NCBI GenBank assembly: GCA_945893365.1
Contig: CAMDED010000014.1
Location: forward strand, 1 to 64,000
DNA: 64,000 nt
Reading direction: 5' to 3'
From: Candidatus Sulfopaludibacter sp. SbA3
GTDB taxonomy: Bacteria > Acidobacteriota > Terriglobia > Bryobacterales > Bryobacteraceae
Below the pieces are notes generated by a model. That model was given only the letters and a program-made list of their open reading frames with translations. It did no database searches and was not told the origin of the DNA. A program made the translations under genes and the position numbers. Numbering within the stretch: the stretch's first letter is position 1; each line of letters opens with the position of its first letter. Of the stretch, positions 26,699 through 36,081 are shown piece by piece.

Positions 26699-28854
26699 GG
26701 CGGGAAACGGGAGGACGAGGCCGGCTCAGAGTTTCCCTTCGATATGCCGCGCTCGCGGCGCTGACGGGCTCGGTTTCGATCGCCGCGCTCGCGGCCGAGA
26801 AGCCCATTCGCGGTTTCCCGGCGTCCGCTTTGAAGGAGCGCCACGAGCTTGAGACGCGCGCGCGCGCCATTCCGCAGCCGGATCGCATTCGCGAATACAT
26901 CAGGCGCATCTCGGATGAGCCTCACCATGCGGGATCCGCGGCATCGAAGGCGGTCGCGGAGCATTTGCTTGGCCTGCTTCGCGGGTGGGGACTGGATGCC
27001 CGGATCGAAGAGTTCGAAGCCCTGCTGCCCACGCCGAAATCGAGAACGCTCGAGCTCGTCGAGCCCGGACCTTTCACGGCGAAGCTGGCCGAACCGGCGA
27101 TTCCGGAAGACGCCGATTCCGGCGACCCCGGGCAGCTCCCTTCCTACAACGCGTACTCGGCCTCGGGCGACGTCACGGGTCCGCTTGTCTACGTGAACTA
27201 CGGCGTGCCCGAAGACTACGAATATCTGAAGAAGCTGAACATCGGCGTCAAGGGGAAGATTGTGATCGCGCGCTACGGCGGAAGCTGGCGCGGCGTGAAG
27301 CCGAAGGCCGCTTACGAGAACGGCGCCATCGGATGCCTGATCTATTCCGACCCGCGCGACGACGGCTACTTCGCCGGCGACGTCTACCCCAAGGGCCCCT
27401 TTCGCCCATCGGACGGCGTGCAGCGCGGGAGCGTCATGGACATGGCGGTGCATCCCGGCGATCCGCTTTCACCGGGTTTCGCCTCGGAGAAGGGCGGCAA
27501 ACGGCTGGCGCTCTCGGAAGCGGCTACGCTTCAAAAGATTCCCGTAATGCCGATTTCCTATGCCGATGCGTCGGCGCTGCTCAAGACGCTTGAGGGCCCG
27601 GTGGCCCCCGAAGCCTGGCGCGGTGCGTTGCCTATAACGTATCATCTGGGGCCCGGCCCGTCGAGCGTCCACCTCGCGCTCGATTTCGACTGGTCCACGC
27701 ACCCCCTCTACAATGTGATCGCGCGGATTCCGGGTTCTGAAACGCCGGATCAATGGGTACTCTACGGAAACCACCACGACGCCTGGGTTAATGGTGCGGC
27801 CGATCCGGCAAGCGGCGCGGCTGCGCTGCTTGAAACAGCCCGGTCTTTGGCTGAGCTGCTGAGGAGCGGTTGGAGGCCGAAGCGGACCGTGGTGCTGGCA
27901 CTCTGGGATGGCGAGGAGTTCGGACTCGTGGGGTCCACGGAATGGGCCGAGAAGCATGCCGCCGAGCTCAAGCAGAAGGCCGTGGCGTATCTGAATTCCG
28001 ACATGAATGGGTCCGGTGGTTTCGGCGCCGGGGGATCTCACACTCTTGAGAAGTTCATTGAGGAAGTACTCCGAGACGTCCCCGCTCCGGACCTCGCGGG
28101 CAAGAGCGTTCTCGACGCCGTCGAAACGGCAAGCAAGGACCGGAAGTTTCGCCTTGGAGCGCTCGGATCCGGATCGGATTACACCGTTTTCCTTCAGCAT
28201 CTGGGCATCGCTTCGGTCAACGCCGGATTCGACGACCCAAGTTCGAAAGGGATCTACCATTCCATCTACGATTCGTTTGCGTGGTACAGCCGGTTTTCGG
28301 ACACGAACTTCTCCCGTGGCCGGGCGCTGGCGCAATTCATGTCGACGGCGCTGCTTCGCCTGGCCGACGCTCCGGCGCTCCCTTTCGAATTCGGCGCTCT
28401 GCGCGCAACTGTGGCCGAATACGTGGATGAAGTTTCAAAGCTTGCGGCGGACCGAAAAACAAGCGTCCCATTGAAGGAACTTCGCGCGGAGTTGGAACAT
28501 CTGCGAAGGAACGCATCGGATTTTGAAAAAAACTTCCGCAAAGCGGAACAGCGAGAGGCGCTCAAGGGCGGAGCGAAGGAAGGAAGCAGGGACGAGGCGA
28601 ACGCTATCCTGATGCGAGCCGAGAGGGGACTCGCTCCGGATGGCGGTCTGCCTGGACGTCCCTGGTTTACGCATCTCCTGTATGCGCCCGGGATGTACAC
28701 GGGCTACGCCGCAAAAACATTGCCTGGAATCCGCGAGGCAATCGAAGGCGGCAAGTGGGATTTGGCCGCGGAGCAAGCCCGGCGCGCTGCCGATGCCCTC
28801 CGGGAATTTAACGCCTCGGTCAAATCGGCTTCTCGCTCGCTCGACGGGCATTAG
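26695..28854 (+). CDS. M28 metallopeptidase, glutamate carboxypeptidase II-like
   Basis: 719 residues from ATG 26695, which overlaps the dsbD stop (ATGA); the frame is open upstream to 26437 only as dsbD shadow. It has a signal peptide or N-terminal anchor (residues about 10-33). It includes a protease-associated segment (GKIVIARYGGSWRG) and the M28 zinc core: GNHHDAW, ADPASGAA, WDGEEFGLVGS, NSDMNGS and YHSIYDSFAWY. These place all five zinc ligands and the catalytic Glu of the GCPII group, followed by a TfR-like dimerisation domain. Likely releases C-terminal glutamate or other residues from small peptides in the periplasm. Its 3' end overlaps the convergent fliJ by 35 bp. Confidence 0.9.
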   Translation: MRRETGGRGRLRVSLRYAALAALTGSVSIAALAAEKPIRGFPASALKERHELETRARAIPQPDRIREYIRRISDEPHHAGSAASKAVAEHLLGLLRGWGLDARIEEFEALLPTPKSRTLELVEPGPFTAKLAEPAIPEDADSGDPGQLPSYNAYSASGDVTGPLVYVNYGVPEDYEYLKKLNIGVKGKIVIARYGGSWRGVKPKAAYENGAIGCLIYSDPRDDGYFAGDVYPKGPFRPSDGVQRGSVMDMAVHPGDPLSPGFASEKGGKRLALSEAATLQKIPVMPISYADASALLKTLEGPVAPEAWRGALPITYHLGPGPSSVHLALDFDWSTHPLYNVIARIPGSETPDQWVLYGNHHDAWVNGAADPASGAAALLETARSLAELLRSGWRPKRTVVLALWDGEEFGLVGSTEWAEKHAAELKQKAVAYLNSDMNGSGGFGAGGSHTLEKFIEEVLRDVPAPDLAGKSVLDAVETASKDRKFRLGALGSGSDYTVFLQHLGIASVNAGFDDPSSKGIYHSIYDSFAWYSRFSDTNFSRGRALAQFMSTALLRLADAPALPFEFGALRATVAEYVDEVSKLAADRKTSVPLKELRAELEHLRRNASDFEKNFRKAEQREALKGGAKEGSRDEANAILMRAERGLAPDGGLPGRPWFTHLLYAPGMYTGYAAKTLPGIREAIEGGKWDLAAEQARRAADALREFNASVKSASRSLDGH

Positions 28855-29290
28855 CCATTTCCCTTTGCATCTTAGCCAGAAACAACTCGGCGGCGAGGGC
28901 CTCCAGCTCGCGGTCGAATTCGGCGGTCCAGTCCCCAAGCTTGCGCTCTTTTAGCTTGTCGAGAAGCTTTACTTTGCGGCGGGCCTCGAGGACGAGACGT
29001 GTCTGGGCGGCGATTCGGTTTTCGCAGCCGAGCTGGAGCGCCAGGAGCCCCTTGCGCTTCCCGCCGAGGTGCTCGCGGTAGGAATCCCGCGCCGCCAGTT
29101 CCTGCGCTTGAGTTTCGGCCTCGGCAACCGGGGCCCGGCCAAGGGCGCTCTGCTCCTCGGAGAGGCGCGCAATAGCGGCGGCCCCCGCGGCGCGTTCTCC
29201 GAGCAGGCGTTCGAGCTTGACTTCTTCCGCCTCCGCCAGGCGGCCCCGGAAATCGCGAATACGCTGAAGCGGGAAGGTGAATTTCTTCAT
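28820..29290 (-). CDS. fliJ: Flagellar export chaperone FliJ
   Basis: 156 residues, almost entirely charged coiled coil (KKFTFPLQRIRDFRGRLAEA at the start), the usual form of FliJ. It escorts chaperone-substrate complexes to the FlhA gate and stimulates the FliI ATPase. Last visible gene of the flagellar operon, separated from fliI by 133 bp holding a short repetitive stretch; fliK and later genes are not downstream, since the convergent M28 gene begins there. Assignment rests on length, coiled-coil composition and position. Confidence 0.8.
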   Translation of the reverse strand: MKKFTFPLQRIRDFRGRLAEAEEVKLERLLGERAAGAAAIARLSEEQSALGRAPVAEAETQAQELAARDSYREHLGGKRKGLLALQLGCENRIAAQTRLVLEARRKVKLLDKLKERKLGDWTAEFDRELEALAAELFLAKMQREMANARRASEKPI

Positions 29291-29423
29291 TCAAGCTTCT
29301 TTAGTCATTCAAGGGTAGCGGTACGGGGCGACAGACGATCGCCTGCCCCACCGGCCTACGGCCCACCGGCTGGCGATTGCAGCAGGGGTTTCCATTCCAA
29401 GTCCTTTACGCAGGCAAGGCTCT

Positions 29424-30773
29424 CTATCCAAGCATCGCCGCCACGGTCTTCATGCTCTGGAGAGTCTCGTCGAGCGGGGTCTTCCGGTCCGGTTCCTGCA
29501 CCAGGAAACTCTCGAGGCTCGACCGGGCGCGAATGGCGGCGTCGATCTTGGGGTTCGACCCCGCTGCGTAAGCGCCAAGGTTGATCAGATCCTGGGCTCG
29601 CTCGTAGGTTGCCATCGCCTCGCGTATCTTGAACGAGGATTCCTTCTGCTCCTTCGTCGCAATCTGGGATGTCAGGCGGCTGACTGAGTTCAGGATGTCG
29701 ATCGCGGGGTAGTGGCCGGCCGCGCCCAGGTCGCGCGACAGGATCACGTGGCCGTCGAGAATTGAGCGAACCGCGTCGGCAATGGGCTCGTTGAAATCGT
29801 CGCCTTCCACAAGAACCGTGAAAAAGCCCGTGATAGAGCCCTTCTTGAAGTTTCCCGCTCTCTCGAAAATCTTCGGCAAGAGGTTGAAGACCGATGGCGT
29901 GTATCCCTTCTGGCTGGGAGGCTCGCCGGCCGCAAGGCCTATTTCCCGCTGCGCCATGGCCAGGCGCGTAACCGAATCCATCACCAGGAGCACTTGAAGA
30001 CCCTGGTCGCGGAAGTACTCCGCCGCGGCGAGGGCCACGAAGCAGGCCCGGATACGCAAGAGCGCCGGCTGGTTGGACGTGGCGACGACAACCACCGACC
30101 GTTTCATCCCTTCCGGTCCTAGGTCGTGTTCGAGGAACGCGCGCACCTCGCGGTTCCGCTCGCCAACGAGGGCGATCACAGTGACGTCGGCCGAGTTATT
30201 GCGGCACATCGACCCGAGCAGCGTGCTCTTTCCCACGCCGCTACCCCCGAACAACCCGATACGCTGCCCCTTTCCGCAGGGCAGCAAGCCGTCGATGGCG
30301 CGCACGCCCGTTACCAGAGGCTCGACGATATGCTCCCGTTCCATAGGTCCCGGAGCCGCCGCAAACAAGGGATAGGATTCAGGCAGGTCGAGCGCGCCGG
30401 CTCCAAGGTTCTCGCCGATCGGCGTGCCGAAGCCGTCGAGCACCTGTCCGAGCAGGCCCGGTCCGACGCGGAGCCGCGCGTCATTCGTGCGCGCCACCAC
30501 CTTGTCTCCCTGCCGTAAACCTCCCAGCTCTTCAAGCGGCATGGAAAGAACCCGTCCGGCGCGAAATCCCACCACCTGGGTTCGAACCGGCGGACCTTCA
30601 GCGACGTGAATCTCGCAGAAGTCTCCAAGCGCCACCGCCGGGCCGGCCGATTCGATGAGCAGCCCCGACACGTCGGTCACTTCGCCCGAGGAGCACAGAG
30701 GCTCGATTTCCTTCAAGGCCCGGAAATAGGGTTTCAGGTCGATACCGGCGGAGCCGGACGTTTGAGTGGTCAT
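29424..30773 (-). CDS. fliI: Flagellum-specific ATPase FliI
   Basis: 449 residues. P-loop GLFGGSGVGKSTLL near residue 175, with ALVGERNREVRAFLEHDLG and LVMDSVTRLAMAQREIGLAAGEPP, diagnostic of type III export ATPases rather than F-type beta subunits. The N-terminal domain is short, as usual. It powers entry of flagellar proteins into the export gate. Its start overlaps the fliH stop by 4 bases. Confidence 0.96.
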   Translation of the reverse strand: MTTQTSGSAGIDLKPYFRALKEIEPLCSSGEVTDVSGLLIESAGPAVALGDFCEIHVAEGPPVRTQVVGFRAGRVLSMPLEELGGLRQGDKVVARTNDARLRVGPGLLGQVLDGFGTPIGENLGAGALDLPESYPLFAAAPGPMEREHIVEPLVTGVRAIDGLLPCGKGQRIGLFGGSGVGKSTLLGSMCRNNSADVTVIALVGERNREVRAFLEHDLGPEGMKRSVVVVATSNQPALLRIRACFVALAAAEYFRDQGLQVLLVMDSVTRLAMAQREIGLAAGEPPSQKGYTPSVFNLLPKIFERAGNFKKGSITGFFTVLVEGDDFNEPIADAVRSILDGHVILSRDLGAAGHYPAIDILNSVSRLTSQIATKEQKESSFKIREAMATYERAQDLINLGAYAAGSNPKIDAAIRARSSLESFLVQEPDRKTPLDETLQSMKTVAAMLG

Positions 30774-31453
30774 CGCTTTTGGAGATCCGTAAAGCCTCGC
30801 TCTATTTCCTGAAGCTGGGCGTCGATGGAGGCGTCGACACGGCCGCGCACGGTTTCAAAAACGGCCGCGCCCCGTTCGAGGGACGCGTCCGCGGTAACCG
30901 TAACGGCCGTTCCCGAAGAATTCTTGTTCAGGTGATTCTCGACGATTCCGGAGAAGTCCGGATGAATACGCACGCGCAGCAGGTCCGCCCGGTTGACTTT
31001 TTCGAGTCCCGCTTTGATCAAACCCAGGAGAGCTTCCGGATCCATTTGGATCTCCCGCCGCAAGATGCGCTTCGCGACGGCCATCGCTAGACTGACGAGT
31101 TCCCCTTCCGTCTCGCGGCGAAGGCGCGGCCTGAAAGTCGCGAGATCCGCGATCGCCTGGGCGAGGCGGACGCCCGCGCCTTGAGCTTCGGCCACCGCTT
31201 GCCGCTCCGCCGCGCTTTGCGCCTCCTGGAATCCGCGCCGGTAGGATTCCTCGACTCGCGCGGCGATTTCTCTCTGCAGTCCGGCCGCTTGCGTCCCGTC
31301 CTCATCCCCCGCGGCGGACGGGTCTTCGCGCTCTTCCTTGCCGCCCCCGGTGTAGAGGTTGGCGGATCTACGGGCTCCCCCAGCCGGCGCGAGCTTCCAC
31401 TCGATGGGCTCGATTTCCGCGGGCGAGCCGCCTTGATGAACCCTAGACGACAT
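30770..31453 (-). CDS. fliH: Flagellar assembly protein FliH
   Basis: 227 residues. Charged N-terminus, a helical middle (AARVEESYRRGFQEAQSAAE) and a C-terminal V-ATPase E-subunit-like domain (LAMAVAKRILRREIQMDPEA, RVRIHPDF). FliH is the stator-like regulator holding FliI at the C-ring. It overlaps fliG by 11 bases at its 5' end and fliI by 4 at its 3' end. Identification is firm from position and the C-terminal domain. Confidence 0.9.
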   Translation of the reverse strand: MSSRVHQGGSPAEIEPIEWKLAPAGGARRSANLYTGGGKEEREDPSAAGDEDGTQAAGLQREIAARVEESYRRGFQEAQSAAERQAVAEAQGAGVRLAQAIADLATFRPRLRRETEGELVSLAMAVAKRILRREIQMDPEALLGLIKAGLEKVNRADLLRVRIHPDFSGIVENHLNKNSSGTAVTVTADASLERGAAVFETVRGRVDASIDAQLQEIERGFTDLQKR

Positions 31454-32468
31454 ACTGCTCTCCCACCGCGCCCTTGAGGCTCAACGCCCCTTCGTTTTCC
31501 AGTTGCCGCACGACGGCAATGATCTGCTGTTGCGCCGCCTCGACTTCCTTGATCTTGACTGCTCCGATCACATCCATGTCCTCCCGCAGCATCTCGGATC
31601 CGCGCTGCGACATGCACTGCAGGAAATGGGTCTTGAGCTGGTCGCTGGTTCCTTTGAGAGCGAGGGTAAGGACCTTCCGGTCCACCCGGCCGAGCACCTC
31701 TTTGATGCCTCCGAGGTCGATCAATAAGAGGTCTTCGAAAACGAACATGAGGTGACGGATGGTCTCAACCAGATTCGGATCCTTTTGCTCAATGCTTACA
31801 AGAATCTCTTTGCTCGCAGCCGAGTCGAGCCGGTTGAACATCTCCGATACGGCGCGCACGCCACCGTAAGACTCGCGGCTGAATTCGCCGAGGGCTTCCA
31901 ACTTCTGGCCGATTACTCCGGCGATCTTGCCGATGATCTCCGGTGAGATCTGATCCAGGCCGGCCATGCGAAGCGCGATGTCCGGCCGCATCTCCGGCGG
32001 AAGCGAGACCAGCAGCGCGGCGGCCTGCGTTGGATTGAGGTGGGAAAGCACGAGGGCGATGGTCTGCGGATGCTCGTTGTGAATGAACTTGGCAAGCTGC
32101 TGCGGATCGGCGTTCTGCAGGCTGTCGAAGCTCACCGCCTCCGTGCCGAGCGTCTTCACCAGGCGGTCGAGCAGTTTCCGCGCCTGCTCCGGCCCATAGG
32201 CGCTGACGAGGAGCTTGCGAGCAAATTCCATGCCTCCCTTGAGCACATAGTCGTGCGCTTGGCTCAATTGGTGGAACTCGTCCAATACGGTTTCGGCTTT
32301 TTCCGCCGAGACGGAGCCCAGACGCGCCACCTCACGCCCGAGCTTCTGAACTTCGTCTTCTTCGAGCGCTTTGAGGATTTCCGCGCTGGCTTCTTCGCCA
32401 AGCGAAACCAGAAGAATCGCCGCCTTCTGAAGTCCGGAAATCTCAGTGGATTTGGGGGGTTTGGCCAT
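31443..32468 (-). CDS. fliG: Flagellar motor switch protein FliG
   Basis: 341 residues. The N-terminal domain binds FliF, the middle carries FIHNEHPQTIALVLSHL (the EHPQ motif), and the C-terminal torque domain has VFEDLLLIDLGGIKEVLGRV followed by charged residues facing the stator (DRKVLTLALKG). Forms the upper C-ring with FliM/FliN, which are not in this window. It starts 3 bp after fliF ends. Confidence 0.96.
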   Translation of the reverse strand: MAKPPKSTEISGLQKAAILLVSLGEEASAEILKALEEDEVQKLGREVARLGSVSAEKAETVLDEFHQLSQAHDYVLKGGMEFARKLLVSAYGPEQARKLLDRLVKTLGTEAVSFDSLQNADPQQLAKFIHNEHPQTIALVLSHLNPTQAAALLVSLPPEMRPDIALRMAGLDQISPEIIGKIAGVIGQKLEALGEFSRESYGGVRAVSEMFNRLDSAASKEILVSIEQKDPNLVETIRHLMFVFEDLLLIDLGGIKEVLGRVDRKVLTLALKGTSDQLKTHFLQCMSQRGSEMLREDMDVIGAVKIKEVEAAQQQIIAVVRQLENEGALSLKGAVGEQYVV

Positions 32469-32471
32469 AGG

Positions 32472-34178
32472 TTACCGCTTGCCGCTGTCCTGTATCCAGG
32501 TGCGTAGCAACTGCGCCACGACCTGTGGATTCTCCTTCGCCATCTGGCGAAGGTGCTTCGTCATCACTTCCGAGGCTACCGATCCCGCGGGAACGAGCCT
32601 CAATGCGGCCACTGCCTCGGCGTCCAACCGCTCCCGTTCGGCCGCCGCTTGCGCAATCAACTGCTGCGCGCCGGCGTGTCCATTGATGACCTCGGCGCCG
32701 GCCGCGCCCGACGTTAGCGCCGTCAATGCGGCGGCGGTGACCCGCTTCTTCCGCCGGAGCTGGCGGACCAGAATAAATATTCCGCCGGCAATTAGCAAGA
32801 GGGCTGCAATTGCGCCCCCAACCAGGATTAGCGGGTTCACTCCGACAAGATATTTCTGCAGAGCGGGCGGTAGAACGAAAGGTTGCGATTGAGGAACTGC
32901 CGGCTGCGCCTTGGGCACGCCGGGCGGTTGAAGGCTGAGCGTGGTCTCAAAGGGCAGGCTCTCAATAATGAGCTGATCTCCCCGTTCGGGAATCAGACCG
33001 GTCGCCGCCGCAATCTGGTCGCGGTATTTTTTCAGCGTCTCGGGCGAAGGAGGTTCAAGAATGCGTTTTGTGGCGGCGCCGGCGCCTTCCCAACGCACGC
33101 TCTGATCGACCAGGACGGAAAGGGAAACCCGCTTCACGACCCCCTGGGGAACGCGCGTGTGGCGCAGAGTCTTGCTCGATTGATAAGTGGTGTTTTGCGT
33201 CTTTCTCGACACGCTTGTGGCGCCGCCGTTCGGCCTCTGCGGGGGGCGCGGGAGATTCGCGGCCGTGCCTGGCGCGCCGGCCGACAGGGTATTACCCGAG
33301 GAGTCCTCGGTCTGCTGCGATGTCACCATTACCGACTTGGTCGGATCGTAGGTCTCGTCCGTCTGCTCCACCAGAGACATATCGACCTCGACCGTAGCCC
33401 CTGCCCGAAACCGCTCCGGGGCGAGCACAGGCTCAAGCGTCGCGCCGATTTTGTTGATGAGGTCGCGCTCCATCTTCTGCCGGAATTCGAGAGACGACTC
33501 GGGCGGCTCGATACCGCCCTCGACCCCGGCCTTCCGGGGACTGTGGAGAATCTTGCCCTGAGTGTCTACCACCGATACGGATTCGGCGGCCAGTTGGGGT
33601 ACCGCGCTGGCAACCAGATAGCAGATCCCCATTACGGACTGCGGCGCGAGTTTCGCGCCCGTGTGCAGGCTGAGGATGACGCTCGCCTTCGCGTCCTGAC
33701 GGGATTCGATGAAAACCGAGTCTTTCGGTTGGCTGATGTGCACGCGCGCCGACTCCACAGGCTCCAAAGTCCGGATGGAGCGTTCAAGCTCCGCTTCAAG
33801 GGCCCATTTTTCTTTTGATTTGATCTCTTCGTCCGTCGCGCCGAAACTGGGGCGCTCGAAACTTTCGTAGCCGGGCCGCCCGCTTCGGGGAAGCTGAGCG
33901 GACGCCATCTGCACGAGCATGCCGTCCACCTTATCGGCGGCCACGCGCACCGTGGTTCCGTTATTCGTCAGCCGGTACTCGACACCCGCTTCCTTAAGCT
34001 TCAGAACTACCGCGCCGGCGTCCGCGGGAGACAGGCGCGAATACAGATCTTTGAATTGCCGCTCGGAATTCCAGAGAGAAAGATAGTAGAGGCCGGAAGC
34101 AACCGCCAGCGCGGCGGCGACAGTGGAAATTTTTTGTTTGAGAGTCAGACTTTCGAGTAGCCGCTTGAGTTGATCCAT
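32472..34178 (-). CDS. fliF: Flagellar MS-ring protein FliF
   Basis: 568 residues. An N-terminal membrane helix (residues about 18-36), YscJ-like ring domains with SRLSPADAGAVVLKLKEAGV and EAELERSIRTLEPVESARVH, a periplasmic collar region (FRAGATVEVDMSLVEQTDET), and a second membrane helix near residue 450 followed by a short cytoplasmic tail that binds FliG (KENPQVVAQLLRTWIQD). Complete. It is the base of the flagellar rotor. Confidence 0.95.
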   Translation of the reverse strand: MDQLKRLLESLTLKQKISTVAAALAVASGLYYLSLWNSERQFKDLYSRLSPADAGAVVLKLKEAGVEYRLTNNGTTVRVAADKVDGMLVQMASAQLPRSGRPGYESFERPSFGATDEEIKSKEKWALEAELERSIRTLEPVESARVHISQPKDSVFIESRQDAKASVILSLHTGAKLAPQSVMGICYLVASAVPQLAAESVSVVDTQGKILHSPRKAGVEGGIEPPESSLEFRQKMERDLINKIGATLEPVLAPERFRAGATVEVDMSLVEQTDETYDPTKSVMVTSQQTEDSSGNTLSAGAPGTAANLPRPPQRPNGGATSVSRKTQNTTYQSSKTLRHTRVPQGVVKRVSLSVLVDQSVRWEGAGAATKRILEPPSPETLKKYRDQIAAATGLIPERGDQLIIESLPFETTLSLQPPGVPKAQPAVPQSQPFVLPPALQKYLVGVNPLILVGGAIAALLLIAGGIFILVRQLRRKKRVTAAALTALTSGAAGAEVINGHAGAQQLIAQAAAERERLDAEAVAALRLVPAGSVASEVMTKHLRQMAKENPQVVAQLLRTWIQDSGKR

Positions 34179-34228
34179 TTCCTGGTTCTCTTAGGAAGTC
34201 TTCGTTTGGCTGCCGCGCCTGCGCTTCC

Positions 34229-34522
34229 TCACATCTGCATCCGCATAACTTCCTGATAGGCCTGCACCACTTTCCCGCGAATCTGATTAAAGAGCTCAAA
34301 GGCAAGCTCGGCGCGCTGGGTGGCCATGATCGTGCGGTGAAGGTCTTCGCCATCGCCGCTCAAAAAATTCTCTACTTGTTGATCGGCATTTTTCCCGAAT
34401 TCCCCTACTCTTCCGACAGCCGCCTTGAAAACGTCCTGAAACCCGCCGGAATCCGCGGCCGAAGGAACGGCGATCTTGACAAGGGGCGCCATTGCGCCCA
34501 GCGAGCTGATAGAAATCGGCAT
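34229..34522 (-). CDS. fliE: Flagellar hook-basal body protein FliE
   Basis: 97 residues, normal length. The conserved C-terminal half includes GEDLHRTIMATQRAELAFEL, FNQIRGKVVQAYQEVMRMQM. FliE joins the MS ring to the rod. It lies between flgC (12 bp upstream) and fliF (50 bp downstream). Confidence 0.93.
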   Translation of the reverse strand: MPISISSLGAMAPLVKIAVPSAADSGGFQDVFKAAVGRVGEFGKNADQQVENFLSGDGEDLHRTIMATQRAELAFELFNQIRGKVVQAYQEVMRMQM

Positions 34523-34534
34523 GGAATATTGTCC

Positions 34535-34972
34535 TTATCTAAGTAGGTCGATCGAACGCTGGATCATGTCTTTGACGGCCGTCATGGCCGCGACGTTGGC
34601 ATGAAAGGCGCGGGTGGCTCCCATAAGGTCCACCATGTCCTCGGCCGGATTCATTCGCGGGAAACCCACGTAACCCTTTTCATCGGCGTCGGGATGGCCC
34701 GGCAGATAGCGCTTCTCGGGATCGCGCATATCCTGGAAAACTTCCTGTACCTGGACACCGGTCGAGAAGGCCCCCATCTCCTGTTGGAAGACGGCGGAGA
34801 AGGGCGAACCCTGCGGCTGACTGGCGAAGATGACGTCTTTGCGCCGGTACGGGCCCCCTTCCGGCGTGCGAGTCGTCTCGGCGTTCGCCAGATTCTCTAC
34901 CAGCACTTCGGCGCGAGTGCGTTGCGCTGTGAGTCCGGAGGCGCTTACGGAAAGCGCGGATAGTAAGCTCAT
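34535..34972 (-). CDS. flgC: Flagellar rod protein FlgC
   Basis: 145 residues from ATG 34972-34970, which shares a base with the flgB stop (TAATG). It starts SLLSALSVSASGLTAQRTRA, carries the rod-protein NLANAET motif, and ends with AEDMVDLMGATRAFHANVAA, the typical FlgC C-terminus. A longer open frame to 35392 is a shadow of flgB. Proximal rod subunit. Confidence 0.94.
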   Translation of the reverse strand: MSLLSALSVSASGLTAQRTRAEVLVENLANAETTRTPEGGPYRRKDVIFASQPQGSPFSAVFQQEMGAFSTGVQVQEVFQDMRDPEKRYLPGHPDADEKGYVGFPRMNPAEDMVDLMGATRAFHANVAAMTAVKDMIQRSIDLLR

Positions 34973-35307
34973 TAGGTCCTTCCTTCCTGGATGGCGCTGC
35001 GAACGGCGCGCAACTGGCTCTTTAGCAGGCTCGCCGCGAGATTGAATCGCATCGCGTTTTCCGAGAGCAGGCGGCTCTCGCGGTCGATGCTCACGTTGTT
35101 TCCGTCGTTCTTCATGGTGAGTCCCTCGACATCGAGAACGTTCGGCGTCCCGCCTTCCATCTGGCTCATGAATTCGAACTGGAAATCCATGTCCTTGGTC
35201 TTGTACCCGGGCGTGTCGGCGTTGGCGACATTCCCGGCGGTGAGTTTCTGCCGCTTTGCGAGCAGATCCATGTAATGTTCGAGCCTGGAAGCGATTGGGT
35301 TCAGCAC
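34972..35307 (-). CDS. flgB: Flagellar rod protein FlgB, GTG start
   Basis: 111 residues. It reads NPIASRLEHYMDLLAKRQKL, then NVANADTPGYKTKDMDF, the rod-protein signature, and ends with RFNLAASLLKSQLRAVRSA. First gene of the flagellar operon flgBC-fliEFGHIJ. The start codon is GTG at 35307; no ribosome binding site is visible just upstream. A possible sigma-54 site lies at 35320-35334. Confidence 0.92.
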   Translation of the reverse strand: MLNPIASRLEHYMDLLAKRQKLTAGNVANADTPGYKTKDMDFQFEFMSQMEGGTPNVLDVEGLTMKNDGNNVSIDRESRLLSENAMRFNLAASLLKSQLRAVRSAIQEGRT

Positions 35308-35319
35308 GCAAGGGAAGGG

Positions 35320-35334
35320 GCACGCGGGCTGCCA
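35320..35334 (-). promoter_or_regulatory. Possible sigma-54 promoter upstream of flgB
   Basis: On the minus strand TGGCAG-N5-GTGC, with GG and GC separated by 10 bp as in -24/-12 elements. It would put the transcription start about one base before the flgB GTG, which is unusually close, so this may be chance. Confidence 0.25.
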
Positions 35335-35492
35335 CGCGAGTTTCGTTTGGATTGTGTAACTTGGGATGGAAGTGGAGGCGGGAAACCGCCACTAGCCGGC
35401 GCCGGTGGCAATTTCTTGCCGCGCGGACGGGCGCTCACGGCCAGTTCCAGCCCGGTCCGTCACCTCGAAACCGGCCGTTGACCGTCGCGAAG

Positions 35493-35572
35493 GTGGGGCG
35501 GGCCACCGCCACCGTGGCCTGTCCCGTGCGGAGCCGAAACGCAGGCGACAAAACGTCGATCGCCCGCCCCAC
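35493..35572. repeat. 80-bp intergenic element with 11-bp inverted ends
   Basis: GTGGGGCGGGC (35493-35503) and its exact complement GCCCGCCCCAC (35562-35572) bracket a second hairpin (GCCAC...GTGGC, inside 35502-35518). A related piece, GATCGCCTGCCCCAC, occurs at 29337-29351 between fliI and fliJ. This resembles a palindromic dispersed repeat (REP or MITE-like). The 304 bp between flgB and the ferredoxin gene hold no gene that I can see. Confidence 0.45.
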
Positions 35573-35611
35573 TCTCCATTAGAGTTGCAGCGGTTATCTT
35601 GTGGCGGGGGC

Positions 35612-36010
35612 TTAGCGGGGCCTTGGCGGGGGAATTCCGTCGCCCAGAATGGATGCGCCGCCTTCACTCACATAGTTGCGGTTCCATGCCGGGATTTCGA
35701 TGACAACGTCTCCCGTCACCACCGCCTGGCATCCAAGCCGTGAGTGAATCGTGAGGTCGGCGGCCATGTCGAGGCGGTCCTCTTCGTCCTCTTCCATGGG
35801 GGACAGGTTCCGCTCGCCCTGTTTGATCACGACATGGCACGTCGTGCAGGCGCAGTTCCCGCCGCAGGCGTGCTCCAGGTGCAATCCGCTCTCCGGAAAA
35901 TTCAGTGCAATATCGAGCAGGGACCCGGGCAGCCCGTGACCCATGTCCTTTAGAGTTGCGGGGTCGAACTCCACGGTAATACCGGCGGGCAGGAACGTCA
36001 CTTTTGGCAC
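35612..36010 (-). CDS. Adrenodoxin-type 2Fe-2S ferredoxin
   Basis: 132 residues from a GTG at 36010-36008. The cluster motif is ACGGNCACTTCH (C-x5-C-x2-C) with the fourth Cys in SRLGCQAVV, as in ISC-type/adrenodoxin ferredoxins. Acidic surface (SPMEEDEEDRLDM) fits binding to a reductase or to the Fe-S assembly machinery. The frame stays open to 36391, but that part overlaps the next gene and is not conserved-looking. TACAAT (36021-36016) lies five nt before the GTG, suggesting a leaderless transcript. No Isc/Hsc genes are nearby. Confidence 0.85.
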   Translation of the reverse strand: MPKVTFLPAGITVEFDPATLKDMGHGLPGSLLDIALNFPESGLHLEHACGGNCACTTCHVVIKQGERNLSPMEEDEEDRLDMAADLTIHSRLGCQAVVTGDVVIEIPAWNRNYVSEGGASILGDGIPPPRPR

Positions 36011-36081
36011 GTTCCATTGTACCGTGTCCCGATTGCCGGCATACCCAAGCTTTCGGGCTCCACTCGGTTTAGTGGCCCAGT

